DNA of 64,000 bases, from positions 2,356,001-2,420,000 of the forward strand of contig JARGXX010000099.1 in the NCBI GenBank assembly GCA_030374765.1, written 5' to 3'. Below the pieces are notes generated by a model that saw only the letters and a list, made by a program, of their open reading frames with translations, did no database searches and was not told where the DNA came from. This stretch comes from Agarophyton chilense. Its lineage: Eukaryota; Rhodophyta; Florideophyceae; Gracilariales; Gracilariaceae. Both the position numbers and the translations under genes were made by a program. This document shows, piece after piece, positions 10,753-20,823 of the stretch (positions are counted from its first letter, which is position 1; every line of letters begins with the position of its first letter).

Positions 10753-11633
10753 GGTGCTATGTAGATGGGTGCGAAGAAGAAGACGTGAGCGGCGAAGACA
10801 AAGGTTGGAGTTGAGGGACAACAGCGCTGTCCCCGTTGGCTGCGTGTCCACGACGGTGGTAGGTGGGGTTGGAGGGTGGCGGAGGGGGTGGTTGGTGGCG
10901 GAGTTGTGATGGGTGTCGAAGCGTTGGCGGCGACGCGAAGACAAGCGGGCGATGACGCAAGCAGCGCGGGCGACGAAGGCCATGTGCGCCTTTTATGTGT
11001 AGCTGGTACAGTTGTCCAGGGGGTGCGCCCCCAAAGGCGCGCCGCCGCCCGCGCCGCACGCGCGCCACGCCAATTCGAAAAAATCGCGCGCTTCTCGCTG
11101 CTGCGACGCGTGCACGGCCAGCAACGTGCGCAAACAAGTTAAAACACGTGTGCACGTGGAACGACGCGTGTCCAGCTTGTGGCGTTCGCACTAATCACAG
11201 CGCATCGCATTTGCCAAACTGGCGTTAAGATATCTACAAGCTCGCGACGCAAGTTTTTACTGTAATGTTTGACAGTATCTACAGTATCTGGATTCGACCG
11301 ACGTCGTAGCTCGGCCGTTACGTAATTGTCGTCCTGTGTTGAAGAGCTTTCTCTAGCTCTATCTAGCTCCCGCCGCCAGTGTACCCACTCTGCACGGCGC
11401 CTGCCTGCTCTCCCGAGCGAGTACACTCTTTACGCCCCCAGCTGGTGCTCTTCACGCTGCGGCTCCAGCCGTTTTCGCTCCAGCCGTTTTCGCTCCAGCC
11501 CCAGCCATTTGCGCTTCAGCTCGTGCTCCTCGTGCTCCTCGTGCTCCCAACAAGAGCCGCTTCCCACTGCCCGTCAGTCAACCCACACGCTGTTTTCACT
11601 TGGCTCGACGACGCCTTTTCCAACAGTGCAGAC
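10753..11633. promoter_or_regulatory. shared divergent upstream region of bZIP and TFIIS genes
   Basis: About 880 bases separate the two chosen start codons. The middle is rich in CG dinucleotides. Near the TFIIS side (about 11461-11510) an imperfect 15-bp unit containing cgctccagccgtttt is repeated. Reading frames remain open through both flanks, but the encoded sequence is low-complexity. No specific promoter motif was identified. Confidence 0.45.
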
Positions 11634-12317
11634 ATGGCGGACCTCAATAAGAAGCTCTCCGCCACAAAGACCATCGATAAAAAGGCCAAGGTCTCCACGC
11701 CGCGCAAACATCTCCCCGCCGAGGACCCCGCCGAGGACCCCGCCGAGCCTCCGTCCTCCTCGCCCAAGTCGGTTGGCGATACGGAGGCCTGCAAGGAATA
11801 TGACGTCAAGCACCCCACTGGCGACAAGATGCGCGATAAAGTGCGCATCCTTCTGTCCGATGCGCTTTTCAACAAAGACGAGCACATTGTCAAATCCAAG
11901 GATCAAGCTCAAATTGTGGCCTACGCAATCGAACACGCCATGTTCGTCAAATTTGACGGAAATGGAACGTCATACAAGCAAAAGTATCGCAGCCTCAGTT
12001 TTAACCTCAAGGATCCCAAAAACGGCAAGCTTCGATCTGCTGTACTTTTGCGCGATATCTTGCCCTCGGAGCTCATCGACATGAGCAGCACAGATCTCGC
12101 CAACGACGACTTGCGAAAGAAAAGAGCAGAGGTGCGCGAGAAGATGACCCGCGACGCCATGCCCTACACCCAGCAAGAGGCTTCTACCGATAGGTTCAAG
12201 TGTGGAAAATGCAAGGAGAGAAAGTGCACATACTACCAAATGCAAACTCGATCAGCGGATGAACCACTCACTACCTTTGTCACTTGCGTAAACTGCAACA
12301 ACCGCTGGCGATTCTAA
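11634..12317 (+). CDS. transcription elongation factor TFIIS, short form lacking the N-terminal LW domain
   Basis: TFIIS reactivates backtracked RNA polymerase II by stimulating transcript cleavage. The C-terminal zinc ribbon is unmistakable: CGKCKERKCTYYQMQTRSADEP then CVNC, with the catalytic acidic pair in SADEP. The central polymerase-binding three-helix domain spans about residues 65-170 (KMRDKVRILLSDAL..., KYRSLSFNLKDPKNGKLR). The 60-residue N-terminus is Pro/Glu-rich and does not resemble the usual TFS2N/LW bundle, so the protein (227 residues) is shorter than typical TFIIS of about 300. The ATG at 11634 was chosen; an in-frame ATG at 11379 adds Leu/Pro-rich sequence from a DNA repeat. 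It converges on the NYN gene with 123 bp between stops. Confidence 0.9.
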   Translation: MADLNKKLSATKTIDKKAKVSTPRKHLPAEDPAEDPAEPPSSSPKSVGDTEACKEYDVKHPTGDKMRDKVRILLSDALFNKDEHIVKSKDQAQIVAYAIEHAMFVKFDGNGTSYKQKYRSLSFNLKDPKNGKLRSAVLLRDILPSELIDMSSTDLANDDLRKKRAEVREKMTRDAMPYTQQEASTDRFKCGKCKERKCTYYQMQTRSADEPLTTFVTCVNCNNRWRF

Positions 12318-12440
12318 CACACATGCACATAGCTTGCTTGCCGACTGTACACATTCCTTGGCACTGCACGCCACTGTCAATTTTGTAAAGTATCGACGCG
12401 TGCGGCAGTTTACTTCATTTTCATTGCTGCAAGTTGCGTC

Positions 12441-13424
12441 TCAACTTGCTTCTAGCTTGTCGCGAAGTTCGTACAGTCTGCTTCTCGTCTCTTCGTTTAC
12501 AGTCGACATGAGCATGTTAGCTCGCACACAATTTCCATCTACTTCAGCTAGTTTGTCTTTGGTGTCCTGTCTTGCGCGTTTCACTTCTTGAATAAATAAA
12601 GCTGATGTCATCACGTGTGCCCCTTTCGACCTTGAAAAATTAATTTGCGCAATGTCGCTGGTAGCAGCCCATACTTGTCGTTCCCCATTTTCACACAGTT
12701 TGAAAACAGAGCGTTCAATGTACGAATCCGCGTTTTCATGCCCCGTGAAGATCACTTTCACTCTGTCCACTGCTTCCTCTTCCTTCGTATCCTCCGCCGT
12801 TCCATGCGCATCGAATACAACCACGCATTCCCAACCCCTTACGTAGGAATACTCCGTAACATCATCAAGTAACAGCCTGCGAGCAGTTTCCAAATCTGAC
12901 CTATCCCGCCACTTTCTTAGACGTGGCCATGCACCAATTACGTTGTACGCATCAATGAAGATTATGGGTTCCTGCCCATAATCGTACTTTCCGTCTGGAA
13001 TATGCGCATCGTCTTTAACTCGTTTGCCGCTGCGAAGAACTTCGTCCTTTTTCCGTCGAAACTTTGTTCGCACCACCGGCTTGATTGGTACGGAAGCTTC
13101 GGCGTTCGACTTTGCAATATGCAATTGTTGCCTTAGGCTCAGTGTGGAGTTTTCGAGATTGACCCGCGGCGGAGGTTGCTGACCAGGCTTCGATGTTTGC
13201 TCCGGTGAACTAGGACGCGGCTTGCGACGTTTGGATCTCATTACTGGCTGGATAGAATTTGCGGGTGCTCTGCGAAGCCGATGACAAGATGAGCACAAAT
13301 CACTGATTGGAGAGGGTCGCATCACAATCAGAGTTGTGTTGCGGAATGGTGGCAACCCAAACGCCGTTGAGGGAGATGAGAACACTGTAGAAACGCGTGG
13401 AGCATGTGACACGCATGTGAACAT
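12441..13424 (-). CDS. YacP/Rae1-type NYN (PIN-like) ribonuclease, probably plastid-targeted
   Basis: An NYN-domain endoribonuclease related to bacterial YacP/Rae1, which acts on ribosome-bound mRNA; that role is family knowledge. The nuclease domain occupies about residues 150-320 of 327. It shows the acidic active-site positions in FIDAYNVIGAW, VVVFDAHGT, ENADSYIER and AATSDIAQ. The first roughly 140 residues are Ser/Thr/Arg/Pro-rich with few acidic residues and look like a plastid leader plus a basic linker, in keeping with the cyanobacterial/plastid spread of this family. The ATG is at 13424. The protein ends with a helical tail. Confidence 0.85.
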   Translation of the reverse strand: MFTCVSHAPRVSTVFSSPSTAFGLPPFRNTTLIVMRPSPISDLCSSCHRLRRAPANSIQPVMRSKRRKPRPSSPEQTSKPGQQPPPRVNLENSTLSLRQQLHIAKSNAEASVPIKPVVRTKFRRKKDEVLRSGKRVKDDAHIPDGKYDYGQEPIIFIDAYNVIGAWPRLRKWRDRSDLETARRLLLDDVTEYSYVRGWECVVVFDAHGTAEDTKEEEAVDRVKVIFTGHENADSYIERSVFKLCENGERQVWAATSDIAQINFSRSKGAHVMTSALFIQEVKRARQDTKDKLAEVDGNCVRANMLMSTVNEETRSRLYELRDKLEAS

Positions 13425-14273
13425 GCTGCTCTGTCGCTCGATAAAAGAGAAATACAGAGAATTGTTCGCATATATCCAATTGCCGATGTTGAATTCTCGA
13501 TTTTAACAAGTCAGGAAGTGGACAAGATATGAAATACTTCCTTAAGTTGCTCGCGACCTTGAACGCACTTTCCTAAAGATTAAGCGGAGTTCTGATTCAG
13601 AGAAAGTTACAAACACGACCGAAAGAAAGAAAGAACGCCTGAGCGACGCCGCTTAGGAGATGCGCATAGGCTTCCCCACATGTAATGATTGAGGATGATT
13701 ACGTTTGCGTATAAAATTGACGTGATCATGCGTTGGTTCACACAGACTCGATTCCAAGTGGACCAATGAAACTTGAGAATTGGATCGTTCCCAAATGACA
13801 CAACGACAAGTGTCACAAAACGGGATATGTGGACAAATAAAGTCTACTCAACGTAAGCTTAGATAATCCCACATGTGGATAATCCAACAAAATGCCTGAA
13901 TCTCTGTCACAGTCAAAGGTCAAGAGTTTCCCTACTGCCTCTCGTCAACCTTAGAACACAGGGATTCTTCCTCGGCCACATGAATGTAGTCGAAAACAAA
14001 ACCAACAAGCTCCATCAATGAAAAGAAAGACACAAATTGAATCACTCGGCACCGAACCCGCTTCGGTTGGCCGAACAGAATAGTGCTCACTGAACCTTGT
14101 CTCAATCAAGGACAAATGTGTGCTTCCGCCCAGAGTACCAATACAGACACTCCAGCACTTTGGTCACACCCTCCAGATCGTTGCGAAATATCTCGAGGCG
14201 ATCGATAATTGATCTTCTAGAGGACTCGGTTTCTGGATTTCTAAAATTACTTCGCGAACGACTGAGGCCCTCA
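13425..14273. other. intergenic, nothing recognised
   Basis: About 850 bases between two minus-strand genes. It carries the promoter of the NYN gene and the 3' end of the transportin gene. No repeat, RNA gene or supported open frame was seen. Confidence 0.5.
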
Positions 14274-17150
14274 TCATCGTGTCACCATGCCACACACTCG
14301 TCCAACTTCATCAAGAGCTTTTCTGAAGTCTTTTTTGCTGCCAGCGGAGTCGTAACATCCACGAAACAGCATTTCTCTTACGTTTCGATCGAGTCCTTCC
14401 TTAGGGACACTACCCACACTGAATGCGGCTTTCAGACAGTCTCTAAGGATTTGATTCTCGTCCATTTCTCCTGAAATGATTCGGCACATTGCAAACAAGA
14501 CATCTGCAACATCAGAAGCGCACCGCGAATTCCGAGCCGCACACAGAGCCCCAGCACAGACACCGTTTGGCCCGTTTGCAATATTCAAAACTGTCTGTTG
14601 CAAAGGGGCTCCTGCCGTTCTCGAAAACAGAGCTTTCCAAAAGTTAAGACTCACCTTAACGTTCCCGACGTTGTGGCAGTACATTGTTCCCACAGCAATC
14701 CTAGAAATCTCTGATGCAACCGGCAATAACGCACTGCTTGCCCTTTTGGTTAGAGTTGACACGAGTTTTAAGAACATTCGTGTCATATCCGGTTGTGTAT
14801 CGTAATCACTGCCTGAGAACATGTTGAGACCAACTACCGCACACCCGACGCATTCCGTTATGCATTTTAAAGGTTCACCATCACAGGTGCCAAGGGCATC
14901 CTCTACACCAGTGACAAGATCAGGAATCAGCTTAGTCATGGCCTTCAGCCATACGTCTTCACCGTCGGGCCCAGAATCCTTAAAACACTCACCGAGGAGC
15001 TTGGTGACGGCCATAATGAGGTGTAACCGGGACTTCTCGTCTCGAAAACATGCTCGATCGCCACTTGTTTCGTCGTCTTCGTCGAATAATGTCGGCAGTG
15101 TGTTGACTTCCAGCAGGCTACATATGGCTTTGGAAATCATACCGTTCCCACACTGTCTGCGGGCCAAATAAAAAACAGCCTCTCTTACGCGTTGGAAAAC
15201 AAAAGCCACCGCTTCGTGATCATTATAAACGCGCATGGCCGTACTGAGGAGGGTCAAATCTCTACACAGCACGGGTTCATTCAACGACGCTTCGATACCT
15301 CCGGCAGCGGCGATACATAATCTTTCACAGGGTTTCCGCACCATATCCTCAAGGGCATTAACTCTCTCTTGTCGCACTGGAAGTAAACTGGCAATATTAG
15401 CTACAGCGTACATCGCTTGCTCGGCGGCACCTGTAGACATCCCAGAGACCGACTGGTTCAGAGCTGTAATCAAATCTCCTAAGAAAGGTAAAAGGGAATG
15501 TGGTTGAATCTCGGCAAGGCTTTGCAAAAGCGTTGCACCCCTATCTGCTACTTCATTCTTCAGCAAGACATTAGCGGCACACGCTGCTGTTCTGTGGAAC
15601 AATTTTTCGTCCCTGGTCAGTAGCACACTGTGGGAAGCTAAAGCGCTAAGAGCAGATCTTTGCAAAGCTGTTTGCCAGTGGAATACGGCATCATTTGAAA
15701 TTCCATTTGCAGATCTCACAATCGCAAGATCTAGTACTCTCTCAAGTAGCTGTTTCGATTTATTCCATTCGCGTTCATCGATATTGGTGTCTTCGACAGA
15801 GTCTTTGCTTGCTCCAATGGCTTCCAGAGCGGCACATATTTGGGTTGGTGGCATGCTATCGTCGGTGGACAAGAATTTGGAGACCAGCGCAAGGTACTGG
15901 TGATGGCCGATAGACAACGCTCCTGTGGCGAGAAGATCCAAAACTGGACCTTTTTCTTCTTCGCTTTCACAATCAACAAGATTTGGATTTAACTGATCGC
16001 GAACAAAACCTAGAGATTCCATTCGCCGAATCACGACAGTCAGGACGGCACAAATCCGCTCTGAGCCAAGTCGTGCTTGGTCTTCTTGCATGAGATGATC
16101 TGCAGCTATCCATGCCATCCAGCCCTCTATGGCCGCAAAGAACGAAGACTTGTCGGGAGCATTGAGACAAGTCCACAGCAAGTCAATGACATTCCGTATA
16201 ACTTCGCGACTCTGCTCAGTCTGCTGCTCCATTAGCTCATCAGCATTTCCGTCAGATAGGGAGCACACGACTTCTGAAATGGCGTGGTGAATACTGTGCG
16301 CATCTGGGCCGCTAGCTCCATGAAATGCTGCCATCAGGCCTTTGGTGGTACTGAGGAGAAGGGGAAGACTTGTACCACTGTAGCCCACGATTTCGTTCAA
16401 TGCTTCAGTACCGGACTGAGCAAGCTGAGGAACAACAATCACGTGGAGAAGAGCGTTTGCAATTTGCATCTTGTCTGCGTACGGAGTCCACGCTTGCAAA
16501 CATTGCACAGCCGCTTTGAACAGCTGCATTTGTTCTTCCGTTATTGGCCCATTGCGGGGACATGAGATCAATAAGAAGACTGCATCTGGCACAACCTGGT
16601 GCGCTTTGCATCGACAAAACGCGCGTATCTGAACGTGGTTCGCCACATGACTTGTGGCATTCTGATCCATCTCTGCAGCAATAGCAGCCATCACATCGCA
16701 CTTTAAAGCAGGTTTGTCTCGCAGCTTTAGAACTAACATTTCCCACATAGATTCTTGAAAAGATTGCGGCGACCTGGAAACAGCATCGCCAAGGGCTTTT
16801 CCAAAGTAGTATACTGCGGAGCTGCGCGTAGCCTGATTCTGCTGGTCTAAAGAAGGGCTCATCAGCGCTCCTAAAGCTAACGAGACCGCAGCGGAACGAG
16901 AGCTTTGATCCATTACCAACCAATCAGCATGAATTCGTGTGTAAAGTGCATGAGCAGCGAAGAGAAGCTGTGGTTGCGACGGGGAATTTAAAAGTGCCGG
17001 CAAAACGTTCCATAACTGTGGTGAGGTCCTAGCGTGTGATAGATAGCGGTCAGCTTCTGAGATGCTCTGGTCTCCTCGGTGAAGAATCGCAAGAGCGTTT
17101 TGGATGTTCTCCATGGTGACTGGGAATGCGGGGTCGCCATTTCGCTGCAT
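14274..17150 (-). CDS. importin-beta family receptor, transportin-3/MTR10-like
   Basis: A 958-residue HEAT-repeat karyopherin that would carry cargo (in TNPO3/Mtr10, SR-type RNA-binding proteins) through nuclear pores with RanGTP. The N-terminus has the exportin-N/XPO1-like layout: a first helix pair (MENIQNALAILHRGD...), LLFAAHALYTRIHADW, the repeat QATRSSAVYYFGKAL, and then LRDKPALKCDVMAAIAAEM. The rest is continuous alpha-helical repeat. Length matches TNPO3 (about 920-960). There are two possible starts, ATG at 17150 and ATG at 17114; the second resembles the family N-terminus better. Importin-13 is the main alternative. It is divergent from the reductase gene at 17920. Confidence 0.85.
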   Translation of the reverse strand: MQRNGDPAFPVTMENIQNALAILHRGDQSISEADRYLSHARTSPQLWNVLPALLNSPSQPQLLFAAHALYTRIHADWLVMDQSSRSAAVSLALGALMSPSLDQQNQATRSSAVYYFGKALGDAVSRSPQSFQESMWEMLVLKLRDKPALKCDVMAAIAAEMDQNATSHVANHVQIRAFCRCKAHQVVPDAVFLLISCPRNGPITEEQMQLFKAAVQCLQAWTPYADKMQIANALLHVIVVPQLAQSGTEALNEIVGYSGTSLPLLLSTTKGLMAAFHGASGPDAHSIHHAISEVVCSLSDGNADELMEQQTEQSREVIRNVIDLLWTCLNAPDKSSFFAAIEGWMAWIAADHLMQEDQARLGSERICAVLTVVIRRMESLGFVRDQLNPNLVDCESEEEKGPVLDLLATGALSIGHHQYLALVSKFLSTDDSMPPTQICAALEAIGASKDSVEDTNIDEREWNKSKQLLERVLDLAIVRSANGISNDAVFHWQTALQRSALSALASHSVLLTRDEKLFHRTAACAANVLLKNEVADRGATLLQSLAEIQPHSLLPFLGDLITALNQSVSGMSTGAAEQAMYAVANIASLLPVRQERVNALEDMVRKPCERLCIAAAGGIEASLNEPVLCRDLTLLSTAMRVYNDHEAVAFVFQRVREAVFYLARRQCGNGMISKAICSLLEVNTLPTLFDEDDETSGDRACFRDEKSRLHLIMAVTKLLGECFKDSGPDGEDVWLKAMTKLIPDLVTGVEDALGTCDGEPLKCITECVGCAVVGLNMFSGSDYDTQPDMTRMFLKLVSTLTKRASSALLPVASEISRIAVGTMYCHNVGNVKVSLNFWKALFSRTAGAPLQQTVLNIANGPNGVCAGALCAARNSRCASDVADVLFAMCRIISGEMDENQILRDCLKAAFSVGSVPKEGLDRNVREMLFRGCYDSAGSKKDFRKALDEVGRVCGMVTR

Positions 17151-17620
17151 CGTTGCTTAGCAACAACTGATTTGGGCGCTTACGGGAATCGCATAACGAC
17201 AGAACTCGTTGGCCGCGATGAGGGAGACACATTGAGCGCATCGAACGACCTCGGGTGACTGCTGGGTGTATCAAGGCTTCATAGCAAGTAGCGCTGACCT
17301 CTAGCCAGTGCTTGACCCAGTCGGCGTTTAACGGGGTGAACTATGCATCAAAAACGGTAACATTTTAACTGTTGGGCACTATTTTGCGATGCATTTGTAA
17401 TTGCAGATCGGTATCAACAAAAATTTTGATGACATGTTTCCTTTTCCGGAAAAATGGTTTCACATGCAGAACTTCGTCCCGAGGTCAACGTGTCAAGGGC
17501 CAAAACCTATTACCTGCTTCATACGAAAGGAATCCGAAAGATATCCCATGGCGCTCGATTGCTGGACTGTCACGCGCTTCTTCCACCTTCAGCGATAATC
17601 CTTTCCAAGGTTGCTGAACA

Positions 17621-17706
17621 CCTTTGAGGTTGCTTGACACCTTTGAGGTTTCTTGACATCTTTGAGGTTTCTTGACATCTTTGAGGTTTCTTGACATCTT
17701 TGAGGG
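17621..17706. repeat. 19-bp tandem repeat, four and a half copies, in a promoter region
   Basis: The unit cctttgaggtttcttgaca (with c/t changes) runs head to tail at 17621-17639, 17640-17658, 17659-17677 and 17678-17696, followed by a partial copy. A degenerate copy precedes it. The array lies 214 bp before the ATG of the MDR reductase and about 470 bp from the start of the divergent transportin gene. There are no spacers of independent sequence, so it is not a CRISPR array. Confidence 0.9.
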
Positions 17707-17919
17707 GTCTTATCGCGTCGTTCAGGTTTTATGTGTAACTGGGAACCAAGGTTTTCCCGATATATTCGTAGACGATCGTCTCGACCTGTGTTGTCCCGAT
17801 ACCACTTTCAAGAAAAGAAAGGGTTTCCTACCTAACCCCCAATTCCTGAGTAGGAAGGAATCGCTCAATTTTTTTCGCCGCCTCAACACGTTCATCACAC
17901 TAGGTTCCTCGGCTCAACA

Positions 17920-19035
17920 ATGGTTGGATTATTTTCGGAGTCATGGGCGGAGCCTTTTCTTCCCCAGCGTACGTTGCAGGTTTACCTCGCAAAGCGACCG
18001 ACAGATCATATTGATGAAGAGACCTTTTCGGTACGGTACGCTTCCTTGCCAGACAAGGACAAGATTCCCCCCCGGCATGTTGTGATAAAGGTACTGTTCG
18101 TTTCATGTGATCCCGCGATGAGGGGTTGGCTAAGCACACGCAAGTCATATATCGCTCCAGTAGCAATTGGTTCAACAATGCGAGCAATGGGTGTTGGAAC
18201 TGTGGTACGCGGTGGAGCAGGTTTTCGTGTTGGACAGCTCGTAACAGGCCTTTTCGGGTGGGCAGAATATTGCGTCATGAAAGCCGAACGGGTAACTCGA
18301 GTAAGAGTTCCTCCTGGTATGCCGAAGTCCGTAGCCCTTGGCGTGCTTGGTATAACAGGCATGACTGCTTATTTCGGACTGTTGAAAATTGGTAAACCGA
18401 AAAAGGGCGATATTGTTGTTGTTTCTTCCGCGGCAGGTGGCACCGGAAGCGTTGTTGCGCAGATTGCCAAGAACATCATTGGATGCGAAGTGATTGGCAT
18501 TGCAGGTGGATTAGAAAAATGTCGCTACTTGGAAGAAGACCTTGGCATCAAAGCGGTGGACTATAAAAGCGAGGAAGGTGTTGGCAAAGGTTTAAAGCGC
18601 GCTTTAAACGGGAAAGGAATTGATATCTATTACGACAATGTTGGCGGGAAAATCCTAGAAGCGGCCCTGGCAAGAATCAACATCGGCGCTAGAATAGTCG
18701 TTTGTGGGGCCATTAGCGGTTACAACAGCAGCAATCTCCCACCAGGACCCTCAAACTATGTTGCCCTCATTTCCAAACGTGCCTCCATGACAGGATTCTT
18801 GTTGTATGATTTTGAGAAGCAGTTCCCCACCGCCAATTACCACTTGTCAAAATGGCTAGTGTCCGGAAAGGTAAAGGGTAGAGAGCACGAGGTTATTGGA
18901 TTGAGAAATGCACCCGCGGCGTTGAAAGCATTGTTTGATGGAAAGAACATTGGCAAAGTGATTGTACGAGTGTTGGAAGACGAAGACAAGCTTGACAGGT
19001 GTGATTCGAAGAAGAGACGTGCGGCAAAATTATGA
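17920..19035 (+). CDS. zinc-independent MDR NADPH oxidoreductase, prostaglandin/alkenal reductase type
   Basis: A 371-residue medium-chain reductase of the leukotriene-B4 12-hydroxydehydrogenase / 2-alkenal reductase group, which reduces alpha,beta-unsaturated carbonyls with NADPH. Typical family sequences are SCDPAMRGWL near residue 65, GxxVTGLFGWAEY near 110, the hinge LGVLGITGMTAYFGLL and the nucleotide loop SSAAGGTGSVVAQIAK. The segment GIDIYYDNVGGKILEAAL and the block CGAISGYN are also diagnostic. Zinc-binding Cys of true alcohol dehydrogenases are absent, as expected. It ends in a basic tail (SKKRRAAKL) whose terminal AKL resembles a peroxisomal PTS1 signal; this is an inference. It converges on deoxyhypusine hydroxylase. 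Confidence 0.9.
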   Translation: MVGLFSESWAEPFLPQRTLQVYLAKRPTDHIDEETFSVRYASLPDKDKIPPRHVVIKVLFVSCDPAMRGWLSTRKSYIAPVAIGSTMRAMGVGTVVRGGAGFRVGQLVTGLFGWAEYCVMKAERVTRVRVPPGMPKSVALGVLGITGMTAYFGLLKIGKPKKGDIVVVSSAAGGTGSVVAQIAKNIIGCEVIGIAGGLEKCRYLEEDLGIKAVDYKSEEGVGKGLKRALNGKGIDIYYDNVGGKILEAALARINIGARIVVCGAISGYNSSNLPPGPSNYVALISKRASMTGFLLYDFEKQFPTANYHLSKWLVSGKVKGREHEVIGLRNAPAALKALFDGKNIGKVIVRVLEDEDKLDRCDSKKRRAAKL

Positions 19036-19185
19036 TGCACAAGTTTTTGGTGTTACATCAAAGTAGTTTTCGTGTACATTCGATGTTTTCTAGAGCTCGG
19101 TGGACTAATGTAAGAAAATAGCAACAATCAAGCGGATTTTGGATGAAGTCGATACCACTACAGTTATCATAGCAGCAAATCTGAC

Positions 19186-20124
19186 TCATGTTGGCTGAAT
19201 TGATCTTGACTTCGTAAGGCCATCGACTTTTTGGGCGTAATGAAGATCGCTTCCTGATACGTACTCGGAGATATCGAGGGCAACTTCAACCGATTCTCTA
19301 ACAACATCTTTTTCGTCCGTTCGAAAGTGGGAAAGAATTTTCTCAGCTGCAGTAGAGCCGATACTACCTAAGGCTTCAGCTGCTTCGTGGCGCACCATTT
19401 CATGTTCTTTTTGATCGCTCAAAAAGCGTTCGAGAGTAGGAATTGACGCTGGGTGTTGCATTTGCCCCAAAACATATGCAACCTCGTGACGGAAAAGGGC
19501 GCTGTGTTTATCGGCCTGCATACCGGCGCACAAGGCTAAGACTGCTTGTTCGTCAGCTTTGTTCCTCAATGCAAACATTGCCTTGTATCGCTCAAACAAA
19601 GGCTGAGAAGCGTCACATAACACGCTCTTGAGGTGATGGACATCTTTGTTGTCCTCCGGAGGGGCAGGGTCAACCGAAGCAAACGGCTTGTGAATTTGTT
19701 TTTCATGCGCACTGTGTGCCCATCTGATTCGATTAACAGCGAGCAGACAAGTTTCTGTTATCTCCTGTGCGAGAGAAGCATCGGCGGCATATTTCTCAAG
19801 CAGCGGCAAGACGGAAGTGTGCGCAATGGCCCCCATAGCTTCAGCAGCCTCATGACGGACCATAACATCCTCGGAGGGGTCCTCAAGAACCGCTTTCAAG
19901 GTTGGAAGCGCATCGGCCGCACACATTTGTCCAAGTACGTAGGCTACTTCATGGCGCACCAGCGCGGATGGATCGGAGAGCAGAGAGTGTTCTAGGGCGC
20001 GCACTGCTTGAGCGGTTGCCAGGCTTTTGAGACTAAAGATGGATCTCATGCGCGCCGAGACGGGACCAGTACTATCATGTAGCTGCGCCACGATTTGATC
20101 GACGGTGATCATGACGGAGCCCAT
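19186..20124 (-). CDS. deoxyhypusine hydroxylase (DOHH)
   Basis: The di-iron monooxygenase that completes hypusine formation on eIF5A. At 312 residues it has the family's normal length and two-fold HEAT/PBS-repeat symmetry. The four metal-binding His-Glu pairs are all present: H58-E59 (VRHEVAYVLGQM), H91-E92 (VRHEAAEAMGAI), H213-E214 (FRHEVAYVLGQM) and H246-E247 (VRHEAAEALGSI). The start is the first ATG at 20124; an in-frame Met5 is possible. It is divergent from the 4EHP-type gene, so two translation factors share an upstream region. Confidence 0.95.
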   Translation of the reverse strand: MGSVMITVDQIVAQLHDSTGPVSARMRSIFSLKSLATAQAVRALEHSLLSDPSALVRHEVAYVLGQMCAADALPTLKAVLEDPSEDVMVRHEAAEAMGAIAHTSVLPLLEKYAADASLAQEITETCLLAVNRIRWAHSAHEKQIHKPFASVDPAPPEDNKDVHHLKSVLCDASQPLFERYKAMFALRNKADEQAVLALCAGMQADKHSALFRHEVAYVLGQMQHPASIPTLERFLSDQKEHEMVRHEAAEALGSIGSTAAEKILSHFRTDEKDVVRESVEVALDISEYVSGSDLHYAQKVDGLTKSRSIQPT

Positions 20125-20823
20125 GGTGGCGAAGTGGATGCGGCGTCACGATTCCCCGCGAAGATTCGTTCAAGAAGCGATCTAATGCGGCCGCAACACG
20201 TGGCAAACGCGATGCGACGTCGCTGCGCGTGGCCAGTGGCAAGCACTGGTGGGGTGGTCAATTCACTCGTGGCTCGGCGCGGTACACACGCTTGTAGTAC
20301 TATGCTCCTGGGTTGCTAATCAACGTAGAATTGCTGCCTCTCCCGCCCCATCTTCGCACAAATTCGCTGCCTTCTCATTGCCGTGCACTCGCGTTTCTCG
20401 CCTTCTTCGATTTTGTTTTCGTTCACTCGCATCTCGTCTCACCGGCGCCCATTTTTTCCGCCTGTTCGGGTGCTTAACTTTCCCGCTTTTCTTTCAACTT
20501 CAGAATTTTTGCTTGCTTACTTGTTTTCGTTTACACTTAAACCTATTTCGTCGCATCTACGTTCATTCCATTGCCGTCTCATTCCAAGTTTTTCGTTCTC
20601 TCGCCCTCATCTGCCTGGCTCTCGTCCCCACCTCTGGTCCGCCAAACAGTTTTTTTCTGTGGGCTTATCCGCATCTGCAACAATTCAGTCGTCAAAACAC
20701 CGCACCAGTTATCCCCCCAACGCCCGCAATACAATCACTCTCACCCCGTTAAACAAGGCAGCACCTCCGATCCAGAACTCCACACGCAAGGGCACCGCCC
20801 CGGCGCAAGCCGTTTCCACCAAA
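20125..20823. promoter_or_regulatory. shared upstream region of DOHH and 4EHP genes
   Basis: About 700 bases between divergent starts. The side next to the 4EHP gene is pyrimidine-rich (many ttc, ctc and ttt runs from 20340 to 20700), as in long 5' leaders of translation-related genes. The frame of the 4EHP gene is open back to about 20383, but the encoded Ser/Phe/Pro-rich sequence is unlike the family. Confidence 0.45.

Noticed and set aside
10753-10983. 77-residue N-terminal extension of the bZIP protein
   Set aside because: Arg/Pro/Thr-rich sequence without family similarity; the downstream ATG has a better context. An organelle leader on a bZIP factor is unlikely.
17621-17706. possible CRISPR-like array
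   Set aside because: Repeats are directly adjacent with no unique spacers, and the host is eukaryotic; it is a simple tandem repeat.
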